A DNA stretch of 64,000 bases. It comes from Scytalidium lignicola (Eukaryota > Ascomycota > Leotiomycetes). The DNA lies in contig NCSJ02000005.1 of assembly GCA_002812745.2 (NCBI GenBank), forward strand, positions 62,001 through 126,000. Direction: 5' to 3'. A model generated the notes under the pieces. That model ran no database searches, had not been told where the DNA came from, and saw only the letters and a list, made by a program, of their open reading frames with translations. Of the stretch, positions 34,893 to 45,998 are shown one piece after another. The translations under genes were made by a program, and so were the position numbers. Position 1 is the stretch's first letter. Every line of letters starts with the position of its first letter.

Positions 34893-36372
34893 AGTTCAAG
34901 AATTGTTGAGGCAAAATCTAAGTCATTCTGCAACTGTAGATGAACTACTAGAGATGGATGATAGCTGAACAGTTGATAACTAAGACAATAAACCTAAAGA
35001 AATACTATGAATAAGANTTTTTTTTCTATCTATATCTTACCCATAACAATTGGATTTAAAAGAAACCGTGATATGATGAGTAATATTAGCATATCCTGTT
35101 GTCCTGTTTTCCTGTACTACCGTATTTGAACCTTCAAATACCAACACGAAATTATGTCTGCAAAATAAGGGAAAGAGATATTGACAAATTTAATTTTACG
35201 AAATTGGGGCTTGAAGAGAAGAGAAGCTCGCAATATTCAGCTGCTGCTGTACGACTCGGTCGGCGGTCGGTGACCGAAATGAATTCCTCGAAAACTAAAA
35301 ATATGCATCAAGTATTTGCTACACAAGAGATCAATGGTATACGTTTTGACCTGTCAAGTACCATTAAATCAGCGGTTGTATCCAAATAGAGAAGAGGCTA
35401 GTGCATAGTGCATGAAATGAGGTAGTAGAGTAATATGACTTCTCCGAGCACAACGTACATCACTGCATCCATCAACCATTTATGCAATTCCGATATATTT
35501 ACCAGAGATAGTGGCACATCTCTAAATATAGCATCCTACAATCTCCAAGGTCCATATTCTCCACTAAACATTGCTAGATAATTGGACTCAATTTGGTCTT
35601 CAATTATGGCGCATCATGTAGCATGCCAGTCGGATCAACGTTCCTTCACATGCCTACGGTTTTCGCCTCTCTGTTTTTATACGGCCGTAAACACGTTTAG
35701 GCTAATTATACAGTACATCTACTGCACCACAATAAAAGAGGAAACTGTTCCGTGGTCTAGCGGGTAGAAGTGCGAATAAACGTAATCGCAAATCAATATG
35801 GAATGGAGGGAATGTTGAACCTCCATACCGTTACCAAACGAACCCAAAATACCGATTCCGATTTTGAGTATTCCATTAGATAAATTTATCGACAATTATT
35901 ACACTTATATATGAAAATGGTTTCGTTGATTAATTGATGATACATACAATTCTAGGAATGTAGCCTATTTTTGTTAAACCAGAGGACTTATATGGGAGTT
36001 GACCAGTTTACTCCATCAGTCTTACTTAAATATCTTTGTTTTTTGTAAGTTAATTTAATCAATGCAGATTTGTCCTATAGTTTCTCAGGATCATATTCTA
36101 CAAGATTTCCTAACTTGTTATTGACTAGACAGCATCTATAGGTCTAATCAATTTGTACTGGTGATTGAGTTGGGGGTTGAAGTGGTTGGATTGGTCAATT
36201 TACGAATACTACATTATAGTTACGGACGTAGAAAGCACGTACATGTGGCTACACAGTGATGATATGATCGTACGATGCATTCACCTGCTCGTTCATATAA
36301 GGAATACTAGTTATTACCAACACTTCTAACTCATTTCGAACTAATTAAGTTATATACTGTAACTATCAAAAC
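34893..36372. other. Intergenic: hydrolase promoter region
   Basis: About 1.5 kb of AT-rich DNA with an N before a T run at 35017. No gene recognised. A short tRNA 5'-half-like stretch near 35750 lacks the rest of a tRNA. Confidence 0.5.
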
Positions 36373-37584
36373 ATGATTCACCTCAGCACAAACGAGAGTT
36401 TCCACTTTGAGCTCCTTCGTACCATATCTCATGCGCGATACTTTGGGGCCGACATAAACGAAGTATTACAAGCAGCAGGCCAAATTGAGGCTGGCAACTT
36501 CGAAAGCTACTATACAGAATTCAACAATCTCGCAAATCGAGTAAACTCCCAAGCCGATCAGATTGACCGGACTAAGTATCCTGTCTCAGCTAAAGATGCC
36601 TATTTTCGCGCCTCAAACTACTACCGCGCAGCGGACTTCTTTCTCCATGGAAATGCGGAAGACCCCAGAATCAATGACCTTTGGAAGAAGCAGACAATTG
36701 CCTTTGATAACGCCATCGCTTTGATGACTATTCCTGGAAAACGTGTAACCTTGAAGGGAGAAAGCTTTGATATACCAGCTATTTTTTACACTGCAGATGG
36801 GGACCATTCAAACCCGAAGCCAACTGTGATTATGGGGAATGGATATGATGGTTCTCAAGAGGAGATGCTACACTCTTGCGGGTTTGCAGCATTGGAAAGG
36901 GGTTATAACGTCATCACCTATGAAGGTCCTGGTCAGCCGAGCGTACGACGATATCAAAATCTTGGATTCATCGCTGAATGGGAGAAAGCGGTTTCACCAG
37001 TTGTTGACTACCTTGGAACTCTTCCAGAGGTGGACATCACTCGAGTAGCCTTGCTTGGTTACTCGATGGGTGGATGGCTTTGTGCCCGGGCTGCAGCGTT
37101 TGAACATCGACTTGCAGCTGTTATTGCCATCGATGGAGTATATGATATTTACCAGGCTTACTCATCCGTGATGGGACCGCAGTTAAGAGCCTTAATGGAG
37201 ACAGGAGATTCAAATCTAGTAGACACGGCTGTTAAAGGACTCATGGCTAGTGGGAAGGCACCGACTAGCTTACGATGGGGTATCGAACAGGGCTTATGGA
37301 GTTTCGCGGTCGACTCTGTTTATGAATTTATGAGCAGGACAAAACTAATGACTCTAAAAGGAATCGAGAATAAAATCAGCTGTCCGGTTTGGGTAGGGGA
37401 TGCGGAGAATGACCAGTTCTTTGAAGGTCAGCCGAGAATGGTCAAGGATGCTTTAGGGGAAAAGGCAACATATGTCAATCTTACCGACGGTGATGCAGCT
37501 GCAAACCATTGCCACATGGGTGCAGGTGTATTGATGAACCAAACTATTTTTGACTGGTTTCAGGATATTGTTTCAAAGAACTGA
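36373..37584 (+). CDS. Ayg1-type polyketide-shortening hydrolase
   Basis: An alpha/beta hydrolase that clips an acetoacetyl or acetyl unit from the PKS product to give 1,3,6,8-tetrahydroxynaphthalene, as Ayg1 does in Aspergillus fumigatus and Ygh1 homologues do in other fungi. One exon, 403 residues, close to the roughly 406 of Ayg1. The nucleophile elbow is GYSMGG (about residue 235), the acid is in WVGDAENDQFF, and the base is in AANHCHMGA, in the expected order. The helical N-terminal half (ASNYYRAADFF) is typical. Placed in one 13-kb block with the PKS, dehydratase and reductase, it implies that the PKS makes a chain longer than the pentaketide. Confidence 0.93.
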   Translation: MIHLSTNESFHFELLRTISHARYFGADINEVLQAAGQIEAGNFESYYTEFNNLANRVNSQADQIDRTKYPVSAKDAYFRASNYYRAADFFLHGNAEDPRINDLWKKQTIAFDNAIALMTIPGKRVTLKGESFDIPAIFYTADGDHSNPKPTVIMGNGYDGSQEEMLHSCGFAALERGYNVITYEGPGQPSVRRYQNLGFIAEWEKAVSPVVDYLGTLPEVDITRVALLGYSMGGWLCARAAAFEHRLAAVIAIDGVYDIYQAYSSVMGPQLRALMETGDSNLVDTAVKGLMASGKAPTSLRWGIEQGLWSFAVDSVYEFMSRTKLMTLKGIENKISCPVWVGDAENDQFFEGQPRMVKDALGEKATYVNLTDGDAAANHCHMGAGVLMNQTIFDWFQDIVSKN

Positions 37585-37823
37585 GTATATATAATTATGG
37601 AACTTGAATCATACTGTATTACACGTAGGGAAATAATATAGAATAAATTAAAAATCGTGATTGTTTAGAGACTCAACATTCTCAAGCGATCATACAATAA
37701 TAAAGACATAAAAAATACGAGCAGGATTAGTACAGTCAGCAAGGATATCCTCCCCCCTCTCTTAAAGATTCACTGAACATTATAACCAGAATCATTCGCA
37801 AGGCAGCGAAAGTCAAAACTCCC

Positions 37824-40800
37824 TTAACACCCAGCCATCCACGTTGAAACCAAATCTGTCTCTCCAGGCACGTCAATAAGATACCCACCTGCTGCATAAT
37901 ACATGCGAGTGTTTCTCCTACTTCTACTACTATTATTTCCAGCCAACCTCCTCGCAACTTCATTTGCCTCAAAAAGGCTTGCCAATTTCCTCTTATCCCC
38001 AGCCTTTGGCCCAGTAGATTCTGCATTTTCAGCCATTCTGCGATTGAACTCCTTGCAGATCTCATAGGTACGCTGATTACTCTCCACAAATTCTATCTCG
38101 GGCTTGGGCAAGAATGAGCCAGGAGATCGGTTGACAAGGGAGTTAAAATCGTCTTGGTTGTTACCAAAGCTGTGTTGTGCTGAGAAGATTCCTGGGGCAT
38201 TTTCTACTTTCGAAGAGAGATAAATATCGCGTGCCATTTCGAAGGGCGTGCGGCCGGTGGTATTTTCACGGTGGAGGAGGGGAGGATTGAGGGTGAGGAG
38301 GGAATTGGTAATGGTACTGAGACCTTGTTTTATGGCCTGCAGTGACGGGAATAGTTAGCAGGATGAAATAGTCCAAGTGAAACGGATTGAGTAAGTACGA
38401 ACCACGTGCAGAGGTAGGTCACCTTCCCCATTGATCATATCCAGTTCTTCGCCGGTGGAATAATCAGAGAGAACCTTGATAACATCTACTTTCCCCTGCA
38501 TTCCGGCTCCATTGCTCCTTGACAGCCAGTATGCAAGTGGCGTCAGAGAGCCGGGTTGACATGAACAACGCTCTAGAAGCATCTCTTTGACATCTTGTTT
38601 ATCAAGCAAAGAAATGAGAGAACTGAGAACTTTAGCGTTGGAGGTTGGAATGCCAGCCCGTTTTACAACCATGGCGTGAACCAGGTTCCTGCCAAACCTA
38701 TCACGATGACGCTGATTTGCTCCAATGGAGATGAGATAGGAGATGACTTCAGGGCGCTGAGCATACATGGCGACGTGAAGTGGTGTAAAACCCTCCGAGG
38801 ATTGTTGTTCGAGACACTCCGGAAAGAGGGAAATTATGTGCTTAATCAAATCTAGGTCCTGCTCGGTAGTCGCCTTACCATTGAGGAGTGGATTGTGCAA
38901 GATAGCAGCATGAAGAATGAGTTCGCCTGTGAGCAATGTTAGCCTGTGACTTCTGTTTCAAGAAAAACGAGTTGACTTACTGTTAGCATTCAGCCAGGTG
39001 TCAATAGTCTTTTCAAATCCCTTTCCAGATTGTTCTAACACCTTGATTCTCTTGTCTTCTTTGTTCTTCTCGGCGAATTCCTTATATCGTCGCAAAGGAG
39101 CACCGCTCATGAACCACTCTACGGATTCAATATTACCGAGATAGGCAGCCTGGAGCAAAGGTGGCACCTTCTCCTCGGCAACATAAACTTCATTACCAGG
39201 AGGCTTGGCCCAATCTGCGCGCTTCTTCCCTCCGACTGTCAGACCTTGGTAGTATCGAGGCTTTGTTTTGACCTCCACTCCTGATTTCTTGACTAACGCG
39301 TTAAGAGGAATACCAACGCCGGTCGACTTGATCATGTACGCGAGCATCTCAGTCCGTCCATATTGAATAGCTGCTTGGAAATCCCCGCTTTGGGTGCTGT
39401 ATGTCTTTTGATCATCCTCATGCTCGACGGAACGAAGGTGCTGCTCAGATAATTGTTTCATCATGAATTTGAAAAGTTCTCGATTGTCAGTTCGAATGGC
39501 ATGTTGGAATAACGAGCCTCTCCAGTATAAATCTGAGTTATCAACCCTTCCAGCCGTGCAATCCCATTGAATCATTTGAAGTGGGTGCACATCACTCTTA
39601 ACAATGTTGGAGACTTCGCCCAAGGTGTCAACAGTGTATTTGTCACTGACCAACTCGGAGTAGATGGGTAGGGCATCACCGTCGTCACTACTGACATCTG
39701 AATACTCATCCTCACTGTCAGATTGCAGCATCCGCCACCTTCGATTATCGTTGCTATTCTCGTCATTCTTATGGTATTGTGTCCAGGCGATCTCAACAAT
39801 CTTCCTGGCAAGATCATAATGGCCTCGAAGCACAGCGATCGAGTACGGGCTGAAGCTATTAGAATCTTTTACTGCAATTTTGAGAGGTGGTTGTATCGTT
39901 GGGGCGACGGCCGTTGCAAAGAGCATACTTATTAGGCCATTAGGTACAGTCGGCATCCATTGATCAAGAGTCAAGGCTTTGATAGTATCAAGATCGTTGC
40001 TCCATGCAGCTTGGAATAATTTGGTATAGCCCTCGAACTGCGGAGCACCCAGATTCGGAATGTCGAATCTGAAGCCAGGTACATGTCCCAGTTGTTGAGC
40101 ATTAGGGTCCAAGTTGACGACTGGTTGCTGGACAGGTAATGGAAAGGTTTGAGGTTTGGGGATTTCGGGATGCAATTCTGCGAATGTCTTTGCACCAGCG
40201 GCAAGCAAAACTTTCTCCAGATTCTCAAATACTCCCTTGAGCTTTTCGATTGCCTCCATCTTCTCCTTGGTGCCGCTTTTGCTCGTATGATCTTTCAGTG
40301 CCCTCTCATAATTGTCATGCGCTCGTTTGTTGGTTTGTAACGCAACTACGTAATTCTGGGCAAAGCTCCAATACTGGTATGTACCTTCATGCATCCCTTT
40401 AGTATAGTGCTCCAGGTCGTGCAATAGAGCTGGCTTTATAGGTCCGCGCTCCCCTTTATATTCACGCAATGGTTTCAATTTTCTTTGGACAATATCCAAC
40501 AAAGCTTCTCCAATCTTCTGTCCGCTATTCCGGGGGTTTTCAATCACGTCGTAAGCGGCGCTACCAAGGCTCTGTATATCAGCACCTTTCTCTATTAGCT
40601 GTTCAACAGCTTTGGGCATTCCTTTGTTCGCAGCCACAATTATTGGCTGCGTGACTTCCCTATGATACTGAGCCTGGTTTTGTTCCAATGTATACCTGGC
40701 GGCCCAGGTATTCTTTGCTATATGAGTATTAATCCAATCATCAAAACTAATTACTGGCCGTGCGCCATAATCAAGCAGCTTCTTCACCATATCCTCGTTG

Positions 40801-43643
40801 CGTTTTCCGACGGCAGTAGTCAAAGGCGAACTGACATGACCCCAAAATCCACCACCACTTGAAGCTATGCTGGAAAGCACGCTCAATGCAGCCGGACGAT
40901 CATCGGAAAGTAAGACATCCAGAACATCACCATTGTTTTCTGCAACAGCATAGTGCAAAGCTGTGACATGATTGGTATCGGCTTGCGAGGAGGTTGCGCC
41001 AAGCTTGAGCAACAGCTTAGCCATCTCCTTGGCCTTCTCAGTTGGAAGAGATAGAGCCAACACAAGGGTCAATATCGCACCTCTTGGGGTGGAAGTGCCT
41101 GGATGAACAAGCTTAACTGGAAGAAGGACATCGGCTCCATACTCAGAGACCAAGACCTCAACAACATCCAGATGACCGTTGAGGATGGCAAGGTGAAGCG
41201 GAGAAAGGCCATAATCCCATGCAATAACATCAATGTTGAAAACATCTGGATCTTCATCGGAATCCTCGATAATACCATCCTATAAAAGACGAAAATTATC
41301 AGCCAGACATCCACAGGTTAAAATATGAGATTGAAAGCTTACCTCAGGTTCCTTCTTCTCCTTTTCAATCTTAACAAATGAACCCATCGTCATCGAGTCG
41401 GATACATCCCCAGTCTCAGCGCTGATTTCAGATGCGGAATCCGATCCATCAACATCCTTGCTACTTTCACAAACTTCCTTAGAATCGCTCTGGCTTTCCT
41501 CAACAGCCTTCTTTGCGGCACGTTTGGCCTCGATTTTCTTTTCCTCCTCTTCTTCATTTGCCAGACTCTTATCCATCAATGCCTTCACGATCTGCACATT
41601 GCCACGCATCGCAGCGATGTGAAGAGCAGTCTTCCCGTCAACAAGTCTAGCGATCATTCTTGCACCGTGATCAATCAGGCACTGGACAATCTCGGGAGTT
41701 GATGCCATGACGGCAAGTTGGAGCGGGGTTCGACCAGTGTAGTCGCGACGGTTGACATCAACGCCTTCCTGAGAACACCAGTCCTCTACGTGCTCGAGGT
41801 CGCCATCCACGATGGCCTGGCAGAGACGTGCAGTGTCTCCGACATAAGCCATTGTAGTCCACTCGTCATCCGTGATGGGGTGAAAGCTGCCAATCTCCTG
41901 TCGTCCAGGGTCATCAACAAGGAATTTGAGTTTGCCGGACACATGTGTCTTAGCTTCTTCTTCTGCAATCTCGATTTCCTCGTCGGTCTTGGGAACAGGG
42001 CAGAAGCCGCAGCAATCTTGAATGATTTCTTCTGCGGTACCGATGAAGCAGGGGTGGCGATGCAAATACACTTCTCGCTCCTTAGGCTGATTCCATTCCG
42101 CATTAAGTAGCAAATCTTTAGCATACAACAGGCGGTTAATCTTGCTGGAAGTGTATTTGGGGCCATAGGGCACAGTCATCGTATGGTACGAGGAGACCTC
42201 CTCTTGATAATCCCAATCAGGTATCTCGTCTTCTTCCTGGTCCTTGATGTTACCTTTGAATTTATGTTGGTGCCGGAAGTTACGGTGCATAGGAGGTCTG
42301 CCTCTTTCCTTACGGCGCTGATCATTGTATGAATCTCGATCAGCAGGCTTAGGAAGCTTCTCGAGGACGAGTAGTCTCGCAAGACCTAGGGTACGACCAA
42401 ATGATCTCTCGAAAATTGTTGGATCAACTCGCGAGCGATCAAGTAGAGGCCAATAAACCTCGAATCCTCGATGATTGTACTTGGACAAGCGATTCTCATA
42501 GGAAGGGGAACGTCGAGCGAGGTCTATTGTGTTGCACTGCGTCATAAAAGCAGCAATAGCTCTTGGGGCAGCATACACTTGGTCACCAGTGTATGCAGCG
42601 CAGGCACAATCGACATCAAAACCTGTGATGATTTGAGAAATGGAATCATAGATACGGAGAACAATCTGGACATGGCGAGTGGGATACTGGCTAGCTATAG
42701 TGATAGCATTCTTTGTTCTGATAGTTGTCACTTCGGTCAGGAGGGCATCCTTGACGTTTCTCTCAATCTGCTTGATCTTCTCAATGGCCTGTTCCTCGGT
42801 AAGACCGTAAAGAAAGAGATCAACATCGCTAGCTGGTGCGAGGTGTTCATGGTAGTATTCTCGCATGCTTCTCTTACTGCCAGACCACTTCGCCGGGACT
42901 GGTAATAGGGAGGTTGTCACGGAACTGCCAGCAGCCACGACATTGTTCCAGTCCAGGTCAACGAGTGAAGACTCGGAAAAGAGGTTGAAGTTCTGTTGGA
43001 AGTCCTTGAATGAAGAAACAATTGCAGCAGCACCGTTAGGTTTACGGTCTGAGTCCTTTAATGGCATGATATACTTAGATTTCTCCTCTTCGGTCTCGTT
43101 GCTCAAAGAGCGGGCTCGGATCTTCAGCTCATCCTCATGACCAGCGAAGAGGGGCACAAGATTGGTAGTGCCATCTTTGACAGCCTCATGAGTTGGCTCC
43201 TGAGCGTAAACTTTGCGAAGTTCCGACTCAAAAGCCTTGAAGGGCTCCACAAGTGTGGAGATTGGCGTGTCCGAGTGCTTGGAGAGATATGGAATGAAGT
43301 CCTTGACGGATTGGACAGGCAATTTGGGTATATCGAAAGTCGACATGGTTCTTCTGACTGCTGTTGAAAATAAGCCCAGCCGATATATGATTCTGGGACT
43401 CGAAAAACAACGTCCGAGGAGGCTGTGACTGGAAGTCGAAAACGAAAGCTGAGAGGTTTGACTTGCAGGACGGCCCAAGCGAGCAGACTGCGTGGAGGGG
43501 CAATTGGATTGGCAGCGGTGAAATCGGATTTTTGCTAGTAAGCCACAGCGGGATTGAAAGACAGAAAGCCTAGGAGAATGCCTTGCGATGAAAATGAAGG
43601 ATGATGGAGAAAATGAGCGACATGAGAAGGGAAAAGAAGGCAT
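37824..43643 (-). CDS. Giant ankyrin protein with nucleotidyltransferase-like N-terminal domain
   Basis: Function unknown. Four exons (43643-41343, 41279-38981, 38926-38403, 38336-37824) splice in phase to 1878 residues. From residue 239 a GSSV motif is followed by SDVDLFLYG (Asp 273 and 275) and later QIVLRIYDS and GFDVDCACAAY. That is the order of the glycine-serine, DxD and third-Asp strands of Pol-beta-type nucleotidyltransferases. Ankyrin repeats begin at about residue 650 (TGRTPLQLAVMASTPEIVQ, DGKTALHIAAMRGNVQIVK) and continue, with interruptions, to beyond residue 1650. An acidic/Lys-rich low-complexity segment lies between. The first 100 residues are Ser/Arg-rich and could be a targeting sequence; a second good start is Met 101 (MSTFDIP). 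The domain claim is by motif only. Confidence 0.88.
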
Positions 43644-44604
43644 TTTAAAGAACTAGAGCTTCCACCGGCGGCCCTCATCCCCAATACCCATCGTTCGTCG
43701 CGTCTGCTGCAACGAGCTACGCGCTTTACTCACGGCCCATTGACGCCTGATCCCGTGACTTAAACCCTCGTGATTTTCCAGGCTGCCATGCCGCTTTTGG
43801 AGGCGGTGTGTACAAAGTGGGCCGACTGCCTAGCACGCCTAGCTGCCCATTAGGCAACATGCACCAGCCTTTCCTCTTTGAGAATTAGTCCTTCATAGAA
43901 AGGCGGTGTCTTGCCTAAGGTATCGAGCCATATAGAGCCTTACCGAGTCTTACTGAGCCTGCCTGCTTCCTCCTTGTTGACGCGATGCTTCCTCAAAACA
44001 GAATTATGAAGTACTCAATCCTAACTATTTGAAATATCGTAAATCTTAAAATAAATCGCGTCATAAATATTAGTTGTAAAAATAATATAAGGAATTTAAT
44101 ATAATTTATAGTAATAAAGGAGGAATATCAAGTCTTAACNTTTTTCTTGTTCTTTTCATGATTAATAAAATCCTCAGAAATAAGTTAATAATCCATTTTT
44201 TAGGCCACAAATTCAATTTTATCCTACCTTTTATCTTTGTGACTTTATTCTTAGAATATGTGACAACTTGGCAACGCAGCTTTCAAGAATACGTGCGCTA
44301 TTGAAATAAAAGACATGAAATAGTTTTTGCCCATGACCATTTATATTTTCTTCAGATAGAACGACAAGAAATATTCGGATATTCTCTACTCTATTCAATT
44401 ATTGGCACAATTCAGCTCAATGATGGAAGAAATATCCAAATAATGTTTATGCCAACAATGCTATGCTACGCTATGCTCTCGTTAATTGAAGAATTGCCCC
44501 GGAAAAAAAAAGTCCATCTCAAGACGCCCGCTATCTTCCAACAATTTAACAACCATGATGAAAAACACGATATAAACCTGTCAAATAAAACAACTAATAT
44601 CAAG
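43644..44604. other. Intergenic
   Basis: Ankyrin-gene promoter side and 3' side of the wall-protein gene. AT-rich, N before a T run at 44140. No gene seen. Confidence 0.5.
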
Positions 44605-45543
44605 TTACATCAATAAGATACCGGCAATGAGTGTGAACAGCAATGGAATGCCAGCTGAGATCTGGCTACCTCCGTTTGGAGTTTCTGTAGGAACAGTTGA
44701 GCTGGTGGAGGTAGCGTTGGTTGCGACTGAAGCTGATACAGACTGAGAAGCTCGAGATGGAGATGGAGATGAAGATGAACTAGCAGTTGCAGTAGTTGTT
44801 CCGCTGGTTGTAGCTGGAGCTGAAGCCTTTGATGTGGAAAGGGTAGTTGGAGATGATCCACTCGAAGAACTAACGCTCTGGGAAGCAATACCATAGTCAT
44901 CGGAAGAAGAGGAAGAGGAGAAGTCCGAATCATCGTCACTATTCAACTCATCCCAGCTCGGCAAGGATACTCCGGGACAATTAAGCATGCACTCATAGAC
45001 TTTCTTGTAAATAGCCTTGTCGTCGCTAGTAGGATCGATGCCATTGTTGCACTGCCTTATGCAGTTGTAGGCAGTACAGGGAACTGAATCCATATCGCCC
45101 AATCCAAATCCAGCCAGCTCAGAACTGCTCCACTCCCCTTTCCCGCCCTCGAGATCGAAGGTTCCACTGTATTCAAATCCAGAAGGACCATCTTTGTAAG
45201 GATCCTGGTTGAACTCCATGGTAGAGATGGAGTAGAATGAGCCGGAGGGCCCGACGTCTGCAGGGATAGTAATTGTCAGGGTAGTCGTGTCGATAGTTGT
45301 GGAATTCACGAGGTAGCAGACTGGACCAGTACCCCATCCTGGTGGAGTCGTGGCGAGGTATACACGGTAGCTGTCGAAGCCGGCGTCAAAGGACTCGCTG
45401 CCATCGGCAATATCATTGACGACGGTGAGAGTAGTGCCTTTTCCAGCAGTAACCTCCAAAGGGAATCGGACATAGTCAAACGCGTGCGCAAGAGGAAGGC
45501 CGACAGCTAAGACTGCGGCAGTCTTGGTGATTGAGCGAAACAT
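44605..45543 (-). CDS. Secreted GPI-anchored Ser/Thr-rich wall protein, Kre9/Knh1-like
   Basis: Probably a cell-surface protein with a role in wall glucan assembly, by family. One exon, 312 residues. A signal peptide ends at about residue 21 (PLAHA). A Kre9-like beta-sandwich follows: FPLEVTAGKGTTLTVV, YRVYLATTPPG, GPVCYLVNSTTID, ITIPADVGPSGSFYSI, MEFNQDP. A short cysteine region (CTAYNCIRQC, YECMLNCPG) comes next, then a Ser/Thr-rich stalk of about 90 residues. The C-terminus has small residues followed by a hydrophobic tail (LLFTLIAGILLM), as for GPI attachment. The right-hand MULE lies with its end 194 bp upstream of the start, inside the likely promoter. Confidence 0.87.
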   Translation of the reverse strand: MFRSITKTAAVLAVGLPLAHAFDYVRFPLEVTAGKGTTLTVVNDIADGSESFDAGFDSYRVYLATTPPGWGTGPVCYLVNSTTIDTTTLTITIPADVGPSGSFYSISTMEFNQDPYKDGPSGFEYSGTFDLEGGKGEWSSSELAGFGLGDMDSVPCTAYNCIRQCNNGIDPTSDDKAIYKKVYECMLNCPGVSLPSWDELNSDDDSDFSSSSSSDDYGIASQSVSSSSGSSPTTLSTSKASAPATTSGTTTATASSSSSPSPSRASQSVSASVATNATSTSSTVPTETPNGGSQISAGIPLLFTLIAGILLM

Positions 45544-45736
45544 GGTATTGCAAGGAGTTATTAAGCTATTAAGCTATTCGATAACAAAAAAGAGTGACAA
45601 GAGTGAGAAGATGAAACGACTGTGTTGGTTGAATACAGAACAAACGAGTGTCTAGAGGTATTAAGATGGATTGTAAAAAGAAGAGAGAAAAGTTTGGAGA
45701 TTTAAGAAAAATTCGGCCGCCGCTGGTGTTTGAATA

Positions 45737-45796
45737 AGGTCTCACCTAAATCCACTTCCAGCGAACCTAAATCCACTTGCGACCATCCGATGCCGG
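45737..45796 (+). repeat. Left terminal inverted repeat of MULE
   Basis: 60 bp, identical to the reverse complement of the right end. It contains the core CCTAAATCCACTT twice, which may be a subterminal transposase-binding pair. Confidence 0.9.
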
Positions 45797-45998
45797 TGCC
45801 TACTCGGCAAACTTTTGCTTACATAATTTGTTAGTAATCCAGATATACGGTTAGACAGAGGTATACAGAACTGAGACCTACAGGAAGTTTAGGGCACACT
45901 AATATGTATGGCAATTATTATGAGATAATTGTATTTATTGTAATTAAAGCTTTTCAATTGCTTTTCAATCAATTCTACCACTTTATTCTAGCTCTAAA

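Noticed and set aside
35745..35830. tRNA-like 5' half (GTGGTCTAGCGGG)
   Set aside because: It resembles a pol III A box, but no anticodon arm, T loop or acceptor partner follows.
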